A stretch of 64,000 nucleotides of DNA from Dolomedes plantarius. Lineage: Eukaryota; Arthropoda; Arachnida; Araneae; Dolomedidae. Positions 14,061 to 25,641 of this stretch are shown piece by piece. The DNA lies in contig OU015503.1 of the NCBI GenBank assembly GCA_907164885.2, positions 128,946,118 to 129,010,117 on the forward strand, in the 5' to 3' direction. How positions within the stretch are numbered: position 1 is the first letter of the stretch; every line of letters begins with the position of its first letter. Position numbers and translations under genes: made by a program. The notes under the pieces are model-generated. The model was given only the letters and a program-made list of their open reading frames with translations. It did no database searches and was not told the origin of the DNA.

Positions 14061-14470
14061 CTGCCGTGTACTGACCCCATTGGATTTGCTCACCTCGGTG
14101 TTAACCTGTGGAAAAAATGTGTCCATGGATGGCCAACTCGGATTGAAAGATTTTTTTCTGAAAAATTGTACTCCATTAATACAGAAAAAAAAAGTGACAC
14201 CTGGAGGCATTTTTTGTGTAAAAAAATGCAAATGTTTTTAAATCTAAATGATTCGGGGAAAAAAAATCTGGTCTAGTGTGTTCGAAACACTCCTCAATTC
14301 CTTTGGTGGACGCCATTTATAAAATGAATCGGGCGTAGAAAAGTTTGGCCTATCTGCAAATACCACGTTTATTGGATGACCAGCACTGACGGAGCCGTCA
14401 ACAGCAGGTTAACACTTCCCCACAGGTTAACACTGAGGTGAGTGAATCCGATAGGGTTAGTACACAGCAG
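14061..14470. repeat. Foldback element with ~50-bp inverted arms
   Basis: The arm at 14061-14111 (CTGCCGTGTACTGACC ... GTTAACCTGTGG) returns inverted at 14420-14470 with a few mismatches. There is no obvious target duplication. It could be a MITE or a local inverted duplication. Confidence 0.6.
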
Positions 14471-14552
14471 TGTCTAGACGTCTTTTTAAGATAATGGAGA
14501 GGAACTGTAATACACTTCCCATATTTTAACTCCATCTGAATGCTTACTTTAA

Positions 14553-15246
14553 GGGGGTCCAGAACACAAAATTGTTCGAATTTTGGAATTTTTTTTTATT
14601 TCATTAAACATTTCTGTGTTGTTTTACGCTTAAAATGACGTTTAAATAATGTTTCTATCTTAATTAGAACAAGAGGAATTATAATTTTTTCTGCAACATT
14701 CTACTAGTAGCCAAGCGTTGTTTAAACCTGCAAGTGCGTTTTTCTCCATGATGGGTTTTTCCCCCCTTTCTCGTCTTTAAATTGTTGTAAGTCAAGAACC
14801 GTTAAAGATAAATAGTTGAAACTTGGAACATGTCTTCTTCAACTATTTTACTTTAATTTCTATTCAGAAAATTTGAAAAAAATATTTACTTTTGAAAATA
14901 TGATTTTTTAATATTAGGTTACATAATTTTTTTTTGTAATTTTTTAATATAAATATTTTTAATTTAAAAAAAAATTAATATTTAAAAAAATACTGAATCA
15001 AAACTAAAACTTATATATTTCTGTTTAATTAAATGAAAAAGAATTGAAATTCGACAAATATTATTTCGAGTTATAACAATTTTAAATTACCCCACTGTTT
15101 TTAAAAAATTTTAAAATTTTTTAAAAACGTTTTGAGACGTTTTATGAAGTGATTTTGTTTACAAATTATATAGTTGACCATCACAAAAAAATTCAAAATT
15201 TTAACTCAATAAATAAAAAAAATTTTTAAATGTGTTCCGGACCCCC
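14553..15246. mobile_element. piggyBac-type MITE with TTAA flanks
   Basis: The ends GGGGGTCCAGAACACA and TGTGTTCCGGACCCCC are inverted copies. They are flanked by TTAA at 14549-14552 and 15247-15250, the piggyBac target. The interior is very AT-rich and has no transposase. Confidence 0.78.
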
Positions 15247-15250
15247 TTAA

Positions 15251-15986
15251 CAAAAATGAAATTTGCAACAGATGGAGAACATCCGTTTAAAGGTACAAAA
15301 ATCAGAGCAGAACAGAATAATGCCCCAACAAAATGGATTCAGAATTATACTACAATCAAAATAGAAAAACCCTTGCCTCAATAAAATGGTTTTATTCTGT
15401 CGGGGAAACGGCAAGAGTGGTGCCAAAACGACAGCCAACTGTGTGGACTGAGTTTGCGCTTTGAACGAGACGATTGTCTTTCAAAAAACATCCCTGCCAC
15501 AGTTTTTTTTGCCCACAGTTTCATCGTCAATATTGAGAAAATTTTTCCATGAAATGCATTTAAAAGTTAATTTAACTGATTAAACCGTGACGACCCCCCC
15601 CCCCCCTTGTGAAACTCCCGGACAACAGTAAATGAAAACAAGTACTCCAATGCACACTTTTCTTGGACCCTCAAAAAATAGAAAGTGAACATAAACAATT
15701 GGGTTCGATACGAATCCTGAAATATCTCATTCTCAACACTAACAGAAAATTACTTAACACATTTTAAAAAAGATATTTCGTACAAACACGACTAGAAATT
15801 ATGACTTGCCTGAAATTTGAGGAAAATGCAAGACAAGAAAACAAGCTTTTTATAAACAATAAGAGTAGCAACTTGTTTTCAACTCATTAACATAATTCTT
15901 CAACAGGCCAGAGCATTCATCAGGTGCATTAATGTGAACAATTTACTAATATGAAGACTATAGAACTCTTTGATTTATATATAAGA
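15251..15986. other. No gene recognised
   Basis: Mixed sequence with a C run at 15594-15606. No supported gene or repeat. Confidence 0.35.
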
Positions 15987-16036
<50 letters not shown>

Positions 16037-16715
16037 CAGTTCCGTAACTAACTGACTGACTGACTGATTGACACACTGACATACAACGCACAGGCCAAAC
16101 CGTTGGACCTCAAGGGCTGACATGTTGCATGGCGATTCTTCTTATAGTGTAGGGGTGCACTAAGAAAGATTTTTGAAAAATTCTTCTTAGATTTTTTTAA
16201 AATTAAATTTTTAACCTGTTTTAGTAACTTTTTTAAAGTTTGCATTTAAAATAATAATTGGAGGGTTGTAAAATTTATATCGCGAGAAAGATCCTAAAAA
16301 GTCCTTTAAAATGAAATATTTTTCCAATCTTTACCTCCATTTTCTGATTTTTGGTGAATTTTTAAAGATTCATTTTTAGAATTTAATTTATTAAATGCCG
16401 ATCGCGTGATTTCCTTTTCTGGTACTTTAAATAAATTTATCGTTACGTGCATAAACACGCAATAGACAAAAAAATTTTTTTTTTCTTGCTAATGCGGCAG
16501 ACGATTGGACATTATCCAAAAAATATTGAAATACAGTAAAAGACATGTTCTTCGAACTGTACTATATTAACTGTACTCTATTCTTTAGTATGTCCTATTA
16601 GATTTAATTTGAATATTTTCTTCTACATTATTTTGTCTATAAAAATATCCCTCACGATTTTTTTTATAAATATATAATTTTTTTTACATCAATTGCATAC
16701 ATTGATCGTCGTATT

Positions 16716-16846
<131 letters not shown>

Positions 16847-17405
16847 TGAAACGACACGGGCGCGGGCCGACGAATGAAGGGCTGAGTGGCATATCTAATT
16901 GAGGTAAACATGGATGACTTGTCGCCCGGCCGTGCATCACAAATATTTAAATCCATTCCCGCATTTCATCTCAACCCTCGGACACACAATTAAAAACACA
17001 ACTTTTTCGAACTACATTTTTATTGAGATCACCGACCGCTCCGTCGGTATGAATGCAGCAAGAGAAAGTACAGGAATCCGTCCTACTTCCGGATGTCAAG
17101 TCTTATATAAACTTCAGTCCATCACGTGATTAAATGGGGTGTCTTGGTTGATTGGTTTAAAGTTGTTGTTGATGTGCAGAACTGATTTAAATTTGTACTG
17201 ACGCCGCGCAGCGTCCCTTTCCTTAAAAAAGACAGCCATCTTTAATGATATTTCTTAAGGCTGTAATAAAGGAATTTAACGCGAATGCCCAAAGGGAATT
17301 AAATAACTTAAGGGATTAAAAAAGGGTACGTAATTTTGAATAGTAAAGTGAGGGATTAATAGTTTTTAAATGTTAAGAGTGTTGAATTAAGAAATTACTA
17401 GTTTT

Positions 17406-17412
<7 letters not shown>
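16847..17412. other. Unknown insert between two microsatellites
   Basis: This ~565-bp block is absent from other H1 copies. It starts GAAACGACACGGGCGCGGG, is GC-richer at the left, and has no recognisable frame or inverted ends. Its TA-repeat borders hide any target duplication. Confidence 0.45.
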
Positions 17413-17498
<86 letters not shown>

Positions 17499-17501
<3 letters not shown>

Positions 17502-17671
17502 TGGAATCTCGATCGTTCGTTTTCGGATCCATCGTTTTTCCGTATGTGTCGTTCATTTTATCCAGTCCCAAAGATCCTATTGCTTTGTTATGTTCCCGCA
17601 TCTATCGTTTTCCCGCATTTATCGTTCATTTCAATCGGTCCCTTGAAAAACGATAGATCGAGATTCCACTG
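17499..17671. mobile_element. Tigger/pogo-type MITE T1, complete
   Basis: The 173-bp element has TIRs CAGTGGAATCTCGATC and GATCGAGATTCCACTG, with TA on both sides. It lies next to a (TA)n tract (17413-17498). Confidence 0.88.
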
Positions 17672-17773
17672 TATATATGTGTGTATTTATTTATTTTTTT
17701 GGCATTAATTGCATACATTGACCATTGTATTTAATTTGAATGCACTCCGTAGTGAAATGGGGGTTTTCAGCTA

Positions 17774-17774
<1 letters not shown>

Positions 17775-17815
<41 letters not shown>

Positions 17816-18247
17816 GGGAAACTATATAAATTTGCAGACAAAAATTTTGGAAGGTGGTGGCAGAACTCGGCATGAAAGGGGAATGCTCCTTTCACTAGCA
17901 TTCTCTTTATCTTTCTCCTATTTTATTAAAACAACAGTTTGTCGTTTGGATCTCAAAGTAATATTGGATATAGCAGAGTCAGCACATTCAGTTTTCTTGT
18001 ATTCATGCCATGCTCGTACAGACAACCCCTTCAATGCTCCGGGACTGACGAAAAATCATATCAATGAGTTCGAAATGAGCAGCTGTTCCCATTCTTTGCT
18101 GGCGATTTTAAGAAATGGAATGATCTTGTTTTGCCAATTCCACGCAAGTAATGTGTCAAATTACTACTCACTAAAATGACATATTAAAAATCATGTCTAA
18201 ATGACAAAGAAAAAAAAATACAAACCTATTTTAAATTAAATGAAATA
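17775..18247. other. Microsatellite then unassigned sequence
   Basis: A short (TA)n (17775-17812) is followed by a 121-codon plus-strand frame (17814-18179) without known motifs. The minus strand reads LSVRAWHEYKKTEC near 18000, faintly like the N-terminal region of hAT/ZMYM-type transposases but with stops. I make no firm call. Confidence 0.3.
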
Positions 18248-18449
18248 CAAGGTGCGCCCATAAACTAACCGGACAATTTTTTTATAAATAAGAAAAATAG
18301 GACTCACCTTCAAATAAATTGATCTCCTTCAAAATAATCGCCAAAGGAGTCTATACAAATTTTCCAACGTTTCTGCAAGTCATCGAAACGCTGTTTTATG
18401 GGCGTTGGAACTGACCGTTCGCAAAATACGCGTAACGTTTGATTTAATA

Positions 18450-18582
18450 CTAGCTGAAAACCCGCGCTTCGCTACGGAGTACATTCAAATTAAATACAAC
18501 GGTCATTGTATGCAATTAATGCCAAAAAAATAAATATATATATTTATAATAAATGCAACGATCAATGTCTATAATTGATGTA

Positions 18583-18613
<31 letters not shown>

Positions 18614-19138
18614 AAATTTAGAAAAAAATCGTAAGGGATATTTTTTTGGATAATATCCAATCGTCTGCTGCATTAGAAAGAAATTTTTTTTTGTCTATTT
18701 AGTTGTTATGCACGTGACGATAAATTTATTGAAAGTACCAGAAAAAGAAATCACGTGATCGGCATTTAATCAATTAAATTCTAAAAATGAATCTTTAAAA
18801 TTTCACCAAAATTCAGAAAATCGAGGTAAAGGTTCGAAAAAGATCTCATTTTAAAGGAATTTTTAGGATCTTTCTCGTCATATAAATTTTATAACCCTCG
18901 AATTATTATTTTAAATGCAAACTTAAAAAAAGTTACAAAAACAGCTTAAAAATTTAATTTTAAAAAATCTAAGAAGAATTTTTCAAAAATCTTTCTTAGT
19001 GCACCTACACTATAAAGAGCCTACACTTAGTGCACCCCTACACTATAAAGAGAATCGCCATGCAAAATGTCAGCACTTTAGGTCCAGCGGTGTGGTCTGT
19101 GCGTTGTATGTCAGTCAGTCAGTTACAGAACTGTTCTG

Positions 19139-19218
<80 letters not shown>

Positions 19219-19221
19219 ATG

Positions 19222-19255
<34 letters not shown>

Positions 19256-19332
19256 TATGTATGTATATATATATGTATATGTATATATATATATATGTGT
19301 GTGTATATATGTATATATATATATGTATATAG

Positions 19333-19381
<49 letters not shown>

Positions 19382-19396
19382 GTATATATATACATA

Positions 19397-19436
<40 letters not shown>

Positions 19437-19646
19437 AATATATGTGTGTATATATATATGTTTTTAGTATATATATATACATATATATATATATGTGTAT
19501 AAGAATTTTTCAAAAATCTTTCTTAGTGCACCCCTACACCATGAGAAGTATCGCCATGCAAAATTTCAGCCCTTTAGGTCCAGCGGTTTGGTCTGTGCGT
19601 TGTATGTCAGTGAGTCAGTTACGGAACTGTTTTATATATATATAGA
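18450..19646 (-). mobile_element. Helitron H1, copy 5, with duplicated 5' end
   Basis: Read on the minus strand it starts A|TCTATATATA at 19646 and ends CTAG (18453-18450) before T, inserted in the palindromic mariner. Bases 19646-19501 are a first 5' end, truncated after ~146 bases. A microsatellite (19139-19500) follows, then a complete H1 to 18450. Confidence 0.85.
19139..19500. repeat. (TA)n/(TGTA)n microsatellite
   Basis: It lies between the two H1 5' ends. Tyr-Ile open frames here are artefacts. Confidence 0.96.
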
Positions 19647-19676
19647 TCCGAGACGTTTTCAAATCTCTGTCCTTTC

Positions 19677-20147
19677 AAGGATTTTGCATTTTTTTGATTA
19701 CAAAGGACTTACTCACCACGAATTTGTTCCTGAAAATCAAACAATTAATCAGTATTTTTACGAGGAGAGGCTTTTTCGGTTAAGAAACAGGATAAGGCGA
19801 GTCAGGAAGGAACTGTTTGAGTCTGGGCAATGGTTTCTTTCACAGGATAATGCTAGGCCCCCTGCAGCCATTTCTGTACAACACTATCTTGCTAAGCATT
19901 CAATGACAGTGATAAATCACCCACCCTATTCTCCCGACTTATCGCCAGCTGAGTCTTTCCTTTTCCGAAGCTTAAGATGGCCACGAAAGGACAGAGATTT
20001 GAAAGCGTCTCGGATATTAAATCAAATATTACGCGTATTTTGCGAACGGTTAGTTCCGACGCCTATAAACAGCGTTTCGATGACTCGCAGAAACGTTGGA
20101 AAATTTGTATAGACTCCTTTGGCGATTATTTTGAAGGAGATCAATGA
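19677..20147 (+). pseudogene. Mariner transposase, C-terminal half
   Basis: The frame contains FFDYKGLTHHEFVPENQTIN, then SQDNARPP and HPPYSPDLSPAESFLF. Thirty-four residues separate the second acidic residue from the third, and the third is glutamate where mariners of this kind have aspartate. A shift near 20060 moves the C-terminal SFGDYFEGDQ into another frame, ending with TGA at 20145-20147. The N-terminal half is absent because of the palindromic rearrangement. Confidence 0.82.
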
Positions 20148-20236
20148 ATTTGAAGGCGAGTGATATTTTTGTTATTTATTACTTTCTGGGCGCACCTTGT
20201 ATATATATTTTCCTTGATGTTACAAAAATGTCGTAC

Positions 20237-20452
20237 CTAAAACAGCTCTCCTTATCAAGCCCTGGTACTCGACGGGAAATGCGTCTCTCTCGAAACCTAT
20301 GGCTTCCAGTTCGTTCGTTTCGTTAGCTGTAAAACTCTTCGAACGTTTCAGGGCACTTTTCAGTTCGACCGTGGAATTGGGAGGGGAAGAGCTTTTTCTG
20401 GCCACGTTGCCCTCCACGAAATGGACCTTGGAACCATTTTTATGCAGTATTT
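20237..20452 (-). CDS. Exon 3 of the MIF4G-like gene
   Basis: The 216-nt open block follows a strong acceptor (GTTTTGTTTCAG) and ends at the donor TTTTAG|GTACGA. It encodes ILHKNGSKVHFVEGN, a serine-rich stretch, SALKRSKSFTANETNELEA, and FPVEYQGLIRRAVL. Two bases at its start complete the codon begun by exon 22934-23036 (AGA A|AA), so the frame passes straight through. IRRAVL would be the first helix of the MIF4G domain. The palindromic mariner ends only ~37 bases past the donor. No stop codon or frameshift. Confidence 0.75.
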
Positions 20453-20722
20453 CTGAAACAAAACGCAGGCGCATATTTAGAGCGTAAAAGTGAATCTTTA
20501 TTCCTACATCTTTAAGTCACTTACAGTACACAATGCGGATTGCTATGCTTCTTTTTCATTTTGAAATGGTGTTTGACTCACTCCGTTTTGACCTAACGAG
20601 CTAAGCTATATGTGCTCACTCAATCATTCGACAAGTACCTAAACTTATAAAAAGATAATATTTTTTTTAAAAATCAGTGTTTTTTCACTATTTTTGGTCT
20701 ATTTTGGTAATTTTTGGAAATA

Positions 20723-21447
20723 CAGTGGAACCTCGCATAACGAGCAAAATAAATCGTAAAAAAAGGGCTCGCTTAACGAGCAACATTTCGCATAACGAGT
20801 GACGTGGAAGGAAGTCCCCTCTTCAAGTCACCAGGATCATCAACGGCCGAAAAAGAAGTATTGAAGGGTAGTCATGGAGGGTTGGAGAAGCCAATATCAT
20901 GGGACTGGAGGATAACAATGATATAGAGGAGCTTGTGGAAGAGCACAACCAAGAGCTGACCACCGGACAGCCAATAGAATTGCACGGCAAGCAGTCGTAG
21001 AGGAGAGTTTGTCGGTGGAGAAGGACGAAGAAACAATCTTCTGGCGCAATAAAAGAAATGATGGGAAACTGTTGCACCGTAAGTGACGAATCACCACCCC
21101 GATAAGACGGTGGTTATGCATCGCTAGAAATTTATTCAGTGACAATGCGGTGACACATTGTCGGCAAATTTCGAAGGACCGACATAAACAAATGTCGCTA
21201 GATAGCTTTCGAGAAAAAAAAAATAGATATGAGTCATAAATTCGTAAATAATAAACTACATATGGATGATTTTGCTCCTTAAGAATTTATGCATAGTAAT
21301 TTTCTTTAAATAATAAACGTTACATCTAAAAAATGTTGAGTGTTTTTTGGCATGGGACGCATTATCGTATTTTACATTAATTTCTATGGGAAAAATTGTT
21401 TCTCATTACGAGTAAGACTCTGGAACGAATTATGCGAGGTTCCACTG
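20723..21447 (+). mobile_element. Tigger-type element, internally deleted
   Basis: TIRs CAGTGGAACCTCGCATAA and TTATGCGAGGTTCCACTG, flanked by TA. The inner bases keep only the end of a Tigger transposase. Confidence 0.88.
20892..21000 (+). pseudogene. Tigger transposase C-terminal remnant
   Basis: The frame MGLEDNNDIEELVEEHNQEL followed by TTG is the acidic C-terminal tail typical of Tigger (CENP-B-like) transposases. DNA-binding and catalytic parts are missing. Confidence 0.7.
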
Positions 21448-22264
21448 TAGTGTCAAACTTTTACTTCTGAACACAGGTAAATGTGACTGTAGTATAAAGG
21501 AAATTAAAAATATTGAGTTGAATGGAGTGTAAGGTCTCTCCATTGTACTAAAAATTGATAAAAAAAATTCTCTCTATTTTAAATTGTTATGAAATGTTTA
21601 CCAAAATTATATCTGTTTTCATGATATTCTATCCCATTTGAACTCAAAATAGATGTCTATTTTTGAAAAAAATTGCTCTGAACATCGGCAGATACCTTAA
21701 TTTATTTTAGGAACAGCAGATACCTTAATGATATGAAAATGTACTTTCTATACCCTATGAGAAGTCAATAAAATTATTTAAATTCTTCACTATTTTCAGT
21801 GACCACAAATACGAGTGACAGGCAGCAACATGAAAATCATAATTTGCTGAGTTTTTAAAGACAAAAAAAAGTTTTTTTAATGTTTACTGGGTTTCCCTAA
21901 TTATTTAACTCATTTGAAGTTCTTGAGTTTTTAACTTAGTCTTTATTTTCCTACATGGGTCTCTCAAATACCTCAAATTTGTATAAATATTGAATAAAAA
22001 ATCAAAGCAACACACCAAATCAAACATAAATAATACAAGTCCATTTAATACATGATAAATACACAAATTAGTATCTGTAAGTGCACTAATGAATGATCGA
22101 AAACATTTTAACTACAAGTCATTTTTTAATGAAGAAAATGAAATGTAATGCTATTGTATTTTCAAAATATATCACAAAAGTGATTAATAAATTTACATTT
22201 TCTTTTCTTCAATTCGTGATTAAGGATTTTTAACATATTTCAGTATTAAACATTTTTACAAAAA

Positions 22265-22295
<31 letters not shown>
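21448..22295. other. AT-rich intronic sequence, no gene
   Basis: About 850 bases with no convincing frame. A stretch at ~21625-21690 (CCATTTGAACTCAAAAT) recurs at ~56757-56825, so part is an old dispersed repeat. Confidence 0.4.
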
Positions 22296-22352
22296 CAGTG
22301 AAACTTCTACGATGGCCAGTAATGGCCTTTAAAAAAAGTTTCACTATATGTG
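22296..22352. mobile_element. Short remnant of a CAGTGAAACTTC MITE
   Basis: It starts CAGTGAAACTTCTACG and ends near AGTTTCACTATA. Related ends occur at ~41405-41430 and 63885-63977. Confidence 0.5.
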
Positions 22353-22376
22353 TATGTGTATGTGTGTATATATATA

Positions 22377-22761
22377 CAGGGTGTCTACAAATTAGTTTGG
22401 ATTGGTCGTTGAGGTGTTATTCAATGGCCACCAAGATCACCATATCTATCACCGCTGGATTTCAGTGTATGGGGTTTTGTAAAGAATCAAGTGTACAATC
22501 CGCCACTTCATGCATCCATTCCTGAACTAAAATCAAGAATCTGCACTGCAATTAATTTGATCGACGGAAACATGCTGACAAATCCGTGGCAAGAACTCAT
22601 TTACCGATGCAGAGTAACAAAAGGAAGTCACATCGAACATTTGTGAGAATGGTAAACTTGGACTAATTCTGTATCTTACAACAATATGTACTTTAATTTT
22701 TTTCATGTAAATCACATTCAACAAATCATTCTTTTTGCCAAACTAATTTGTAGACACCCTG
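22377..22761 (+). mobile_element. Mariner-like element, 385-bp deletion derivative
   Basis: The TIRs CAGGGTGTCTACAAATTAG and its inverse are flanked by TA. The interior reads, with one frame change near the start, LSPLDFSVWGFVKNQVYNPP and a C-terminal tail ending KGSHIEHL before a stop. It is related to the 901-2700 type, but only the last ~75 residues of transposase remain. Confidence 0.85.
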
Positions 22762-22933
22762 TATATATATATTCCATCACATTTTTCACTACTTTTAAAT
22801 GTACTGAGTTAGCTATTATAAATTTGACTATCCATTTCGTTTAATGTCCATCTCGTGTATAAAATACCAATGCCAAAGTAACGATGTATGTTAAAATTTG
22901 TGAAGGTTTAATAGAAATTGTGATAAAACTTAC

Positions 22934-23036
22934 TTCTCGGACTGTAAATCTCCATCGGAGGTTTTGGTGATTTTGTCTGTCCAGATCGTTTGGACTGCTT
23001 CAGATTTTCTGACTTGCGGAGTCCATCTTCTTGGCC
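22934..23036 (-). CDS. Exon 2 of the MIF4G-like gene
   Basis: This 103-nt block has acceptor TTTGCTAG and donor GAGAA|GTAAGT. In phase 0 it encodes GQEDGLRKSENLKQSKRSGQ followed by TKSPKPPMEIYSPR, a basic, proline-containing linker. It joins exon 1 in phase 0 and exon 3 in phase 1, with no stops at either junction. The linker has no known fold; its role as a binding region is only a guess. Confidence 0.68.
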
Positions 23037-23252
23037 CTAGCAAATTAAAAATACCGGTTCATTAAAAGAATTACAAGTTTAAAAAAATAGTAAAAACCTG
23101 GTTTTTAAAGAGGCGTATATATTCTGTGATACAAAGTACGTTTCGTGGCGTACCATGTATCACCGAATCAAAGCCGCCAGTTTTCATGTCATTTAAACCT
23201 TAATCAAAAGCTCTCCTATTTAAAACAAACGAGTGAAAATTATATTATTACC

Positions 23253-23680
23253 ATGTTTTTATTAACTCGCTTTCTTGTTTGTTTGTTTGTTTGTGTGTGT
23301 GTGTGTTTGTCCAGTACAAATCTTGCGATTGATTTTTAATTTCCCGACTAGCTAGACATTTGAAACTTTTAGAATAGCTCAGAACACGATGACAATGCAT
23401 TTTTTTAACACTTTTAGCCATCTTTAAGCAGCATTGAATTCTTTTTCAGTTCATTTTGTTTTATACACTGGTGCAGCCATCTATCGCCCGGGACGGGAAC
23501 GAAAAGTTAAACGCACGTTAACTTCCAATTAACTTTCAAGTTGATGGGATAATTCATCCAAAAAAAATTTTTAAAAAGTATTTATCAATACATAGAATTG
23601 TCAAGTTTATAGGATTCAACAGAAAATTTAAAAACATGGTGCATAAAAAGTTCTTTTTATCTTGTAATTACTTATGATTA
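23253..23680 (-). repeat. R1 dispersed repeat, copy 3
   Basis: The minus-strand copy runs from TTACAAGATAAAAAGAAC to GTTAATAAAAACATGG, with a (CA)n tract and the same centre as copy 2. Confidence 0.82.
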
Positions 23681-24200
23681 TGTTTTTGCTGCAAATTTGT
23701 TTAGGGGAAAGCAACATTGTACTTAAAACAGTCAGGTATCAATTTTTTTTTCTTACAAGAACATAGTCGTAAAAAGTTGAGTGCATCCAGTAAAAAATGT
23801 TTGTAAAATGTTTCATGAAATCTTAATTTAACTTTGAAAGTTTCAAATGTAATTGCATTCCATTGCATTCCTAATGAAAATCGTAGAAATAGCACGAGGC
23901 CTCTTCAAGTTCAGAAATGAAAACGAGTTTCTCTCGCGCACACTCAAATGTTTTCATTTCTGAATGAACGCTCAGGTGAATGAATACAGGTCATACTATA
24001 ATACAAAATTATTTACAAAGATAATCCACTATAACACTCAAATTTGAACAATTTACAAAATATATTTATTATTTTTCAACTATTAGTAGCTAGAGATGAG
24101 GGCTCAGAACCCATTTTCAAACATGGCATAAACAAGGAAAAATAAACTCTCTCACTAATGTACTGTCACACTATGGGAGCACACAGTGGGTTACACATTA
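23681..24200. other. No gene recognised
   Basis: AT-rich intronic sequence without supported features. Confidence 0.35.
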
Positions 24201-24957
24201 TCTATATATATAAAACAGCTCCGTAACTGACTCACTCACATACAAAGGCTGACATTTTGCATGGCGATTCTTCTTATGGTGTAGGGGTGCACCAAGAAAG
24301 ATTTGTCAAAAATTATTCTTAGATTTTTTTTTTATTAAATTTTTAAGCTGTTTTGGTAACTTTTTTTAAGTTTGCATTTAAAATAATAATCTGAGGGTTA
24401 TAAAATTTATATCGCGAGAAAGATCCTAAAAATGCCTTTAAAATGAAATCTTTTTTCGAATCTTGACCTCCATTTTCTGATTTTGGGCTGAATTTTTAAA
24501 GATTCATTGTTAGAATTAAATGTATTAAATGCCGATCACGTGATTTCTTTTTCTGGTACTTTCAATAAATTTATCGTCACGTGCATAACGACTAAATAGA
24601 CAAAAAAAAAAATTTTTCTTGCTAATGCGGCAGACGATTGGACATTATCCAAAAAAATATTAAAATACAGTAAAAGATATTATGTTCCTCAAACTGTACT
24701 ATATTGACTGTACTATATTTTTTAGTATGTCCTATTAGATTTAATTTGAATATTTTCTTCTACATTATTTTGTCTATAAAAATATCCCTCACGATTTTTT
24801 TATAAATATTTATTTTTTTTCTACATCAATTGTATACATTCATCGTAGTATTTATTATAAATAAATTCTTTTGCTTTTTTTTTGGTATTAATTGCATACA
24901 TTGACCGTTGTATTTAATTCGAATGTACTCCGTAGCGAAGCGCGGGTTTTCAGCTAG
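24201..24957 (+). mobile_element. Helitron H1, copy 6, complete reference copy
   Basis: The cleanest copy: A|TCTATATATATAAAACAG at the left, a hairpin and TTTTCAGCTAG|T at the right. It is 757 bp with no coding sequence and no insertions. It defines the family and lets insertions in other copies be recognised. Confidence 0.92.
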
Positions 24958-25641
24958 TTATTCCATATGAGGGGACAGAACAGAAACATCGATGCCTCAG
25001 CAGGAATTACAACCCCCACCCACTCTATGTTGACATTTTCAAATAGTTGTCTAAAGTCGCTACAATTGTACACTTATCCAAATGAGCTTCGTTTACCTCG
25101 ATTGTATGATACTTTAACTACACTTTATATGGAATTTAATGTCCAGAGTTTCTTAGCAATGCTACCAGACATGTTGTATGATCTCTACACAAAAACTATT
25201 TTATTACTATTATTGTCGTGACTGACTCCATGTACGTTAAAACGTATTATTTTTTCTGCAAAAAATAATAATTAATGATTAATGTTATAACAAGTTTTTA
25301 TCCTCATGTGAATACAAAAATATTTTATATTGTAACTTTATATGTCAAATAATAAATAAATAAGGACTTAATTTTCTTTGTTATTTTTCTATATAATGCA
25401 CCAAATTGTTAAAACTATAATAATTTGATAAAAGTCGCATTTATAGGTTGATCAACTTCTGCGGCCTCCTTTATTACTACCTAATTTACACGTGGCCTCT
25501 AATGGTAAAAAGGTTCCCCATCTCTGGTATATACAATGGGAGCAGCATAATGGATGAAACCCCGTATAATTGCGAAATTCTCCGAATGGAACGTCTTAAA
25601 CGCCTATCCTAAATCCACCGAATTAAATGATTCTAATTTAA
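24958..25641. other. No gene recognised
   Basis: An 84-codon frame at 24967-25221 has no recognisable motif. The rest is AT-rich. Confidence 0.35.

Larger units (their letters stand above)
18248..20199. mobile_element. Palindromic mariner (two inverted 3' halves)
   Basis: Both outer ends are CAAGGTGCGCCCA TIRs flanked by TA. The left half (18248-18449 plus 19647-19676) is the 3' part of a mariner on the minus strand; the right half (19677-20199) is a longer 3' part on the plus strand. They meet head to head near 19676. A Helitron has split the left half. Confidence 0.8.

Noticed and set aside
24080..25540. hAT element between ~24088 (GAGATGAGG) and ~25530 (CCCCATCTCTGG)
   Set aside because: The two end-like sequences do not match as TIRs and no 8-bp duplication flanks them.
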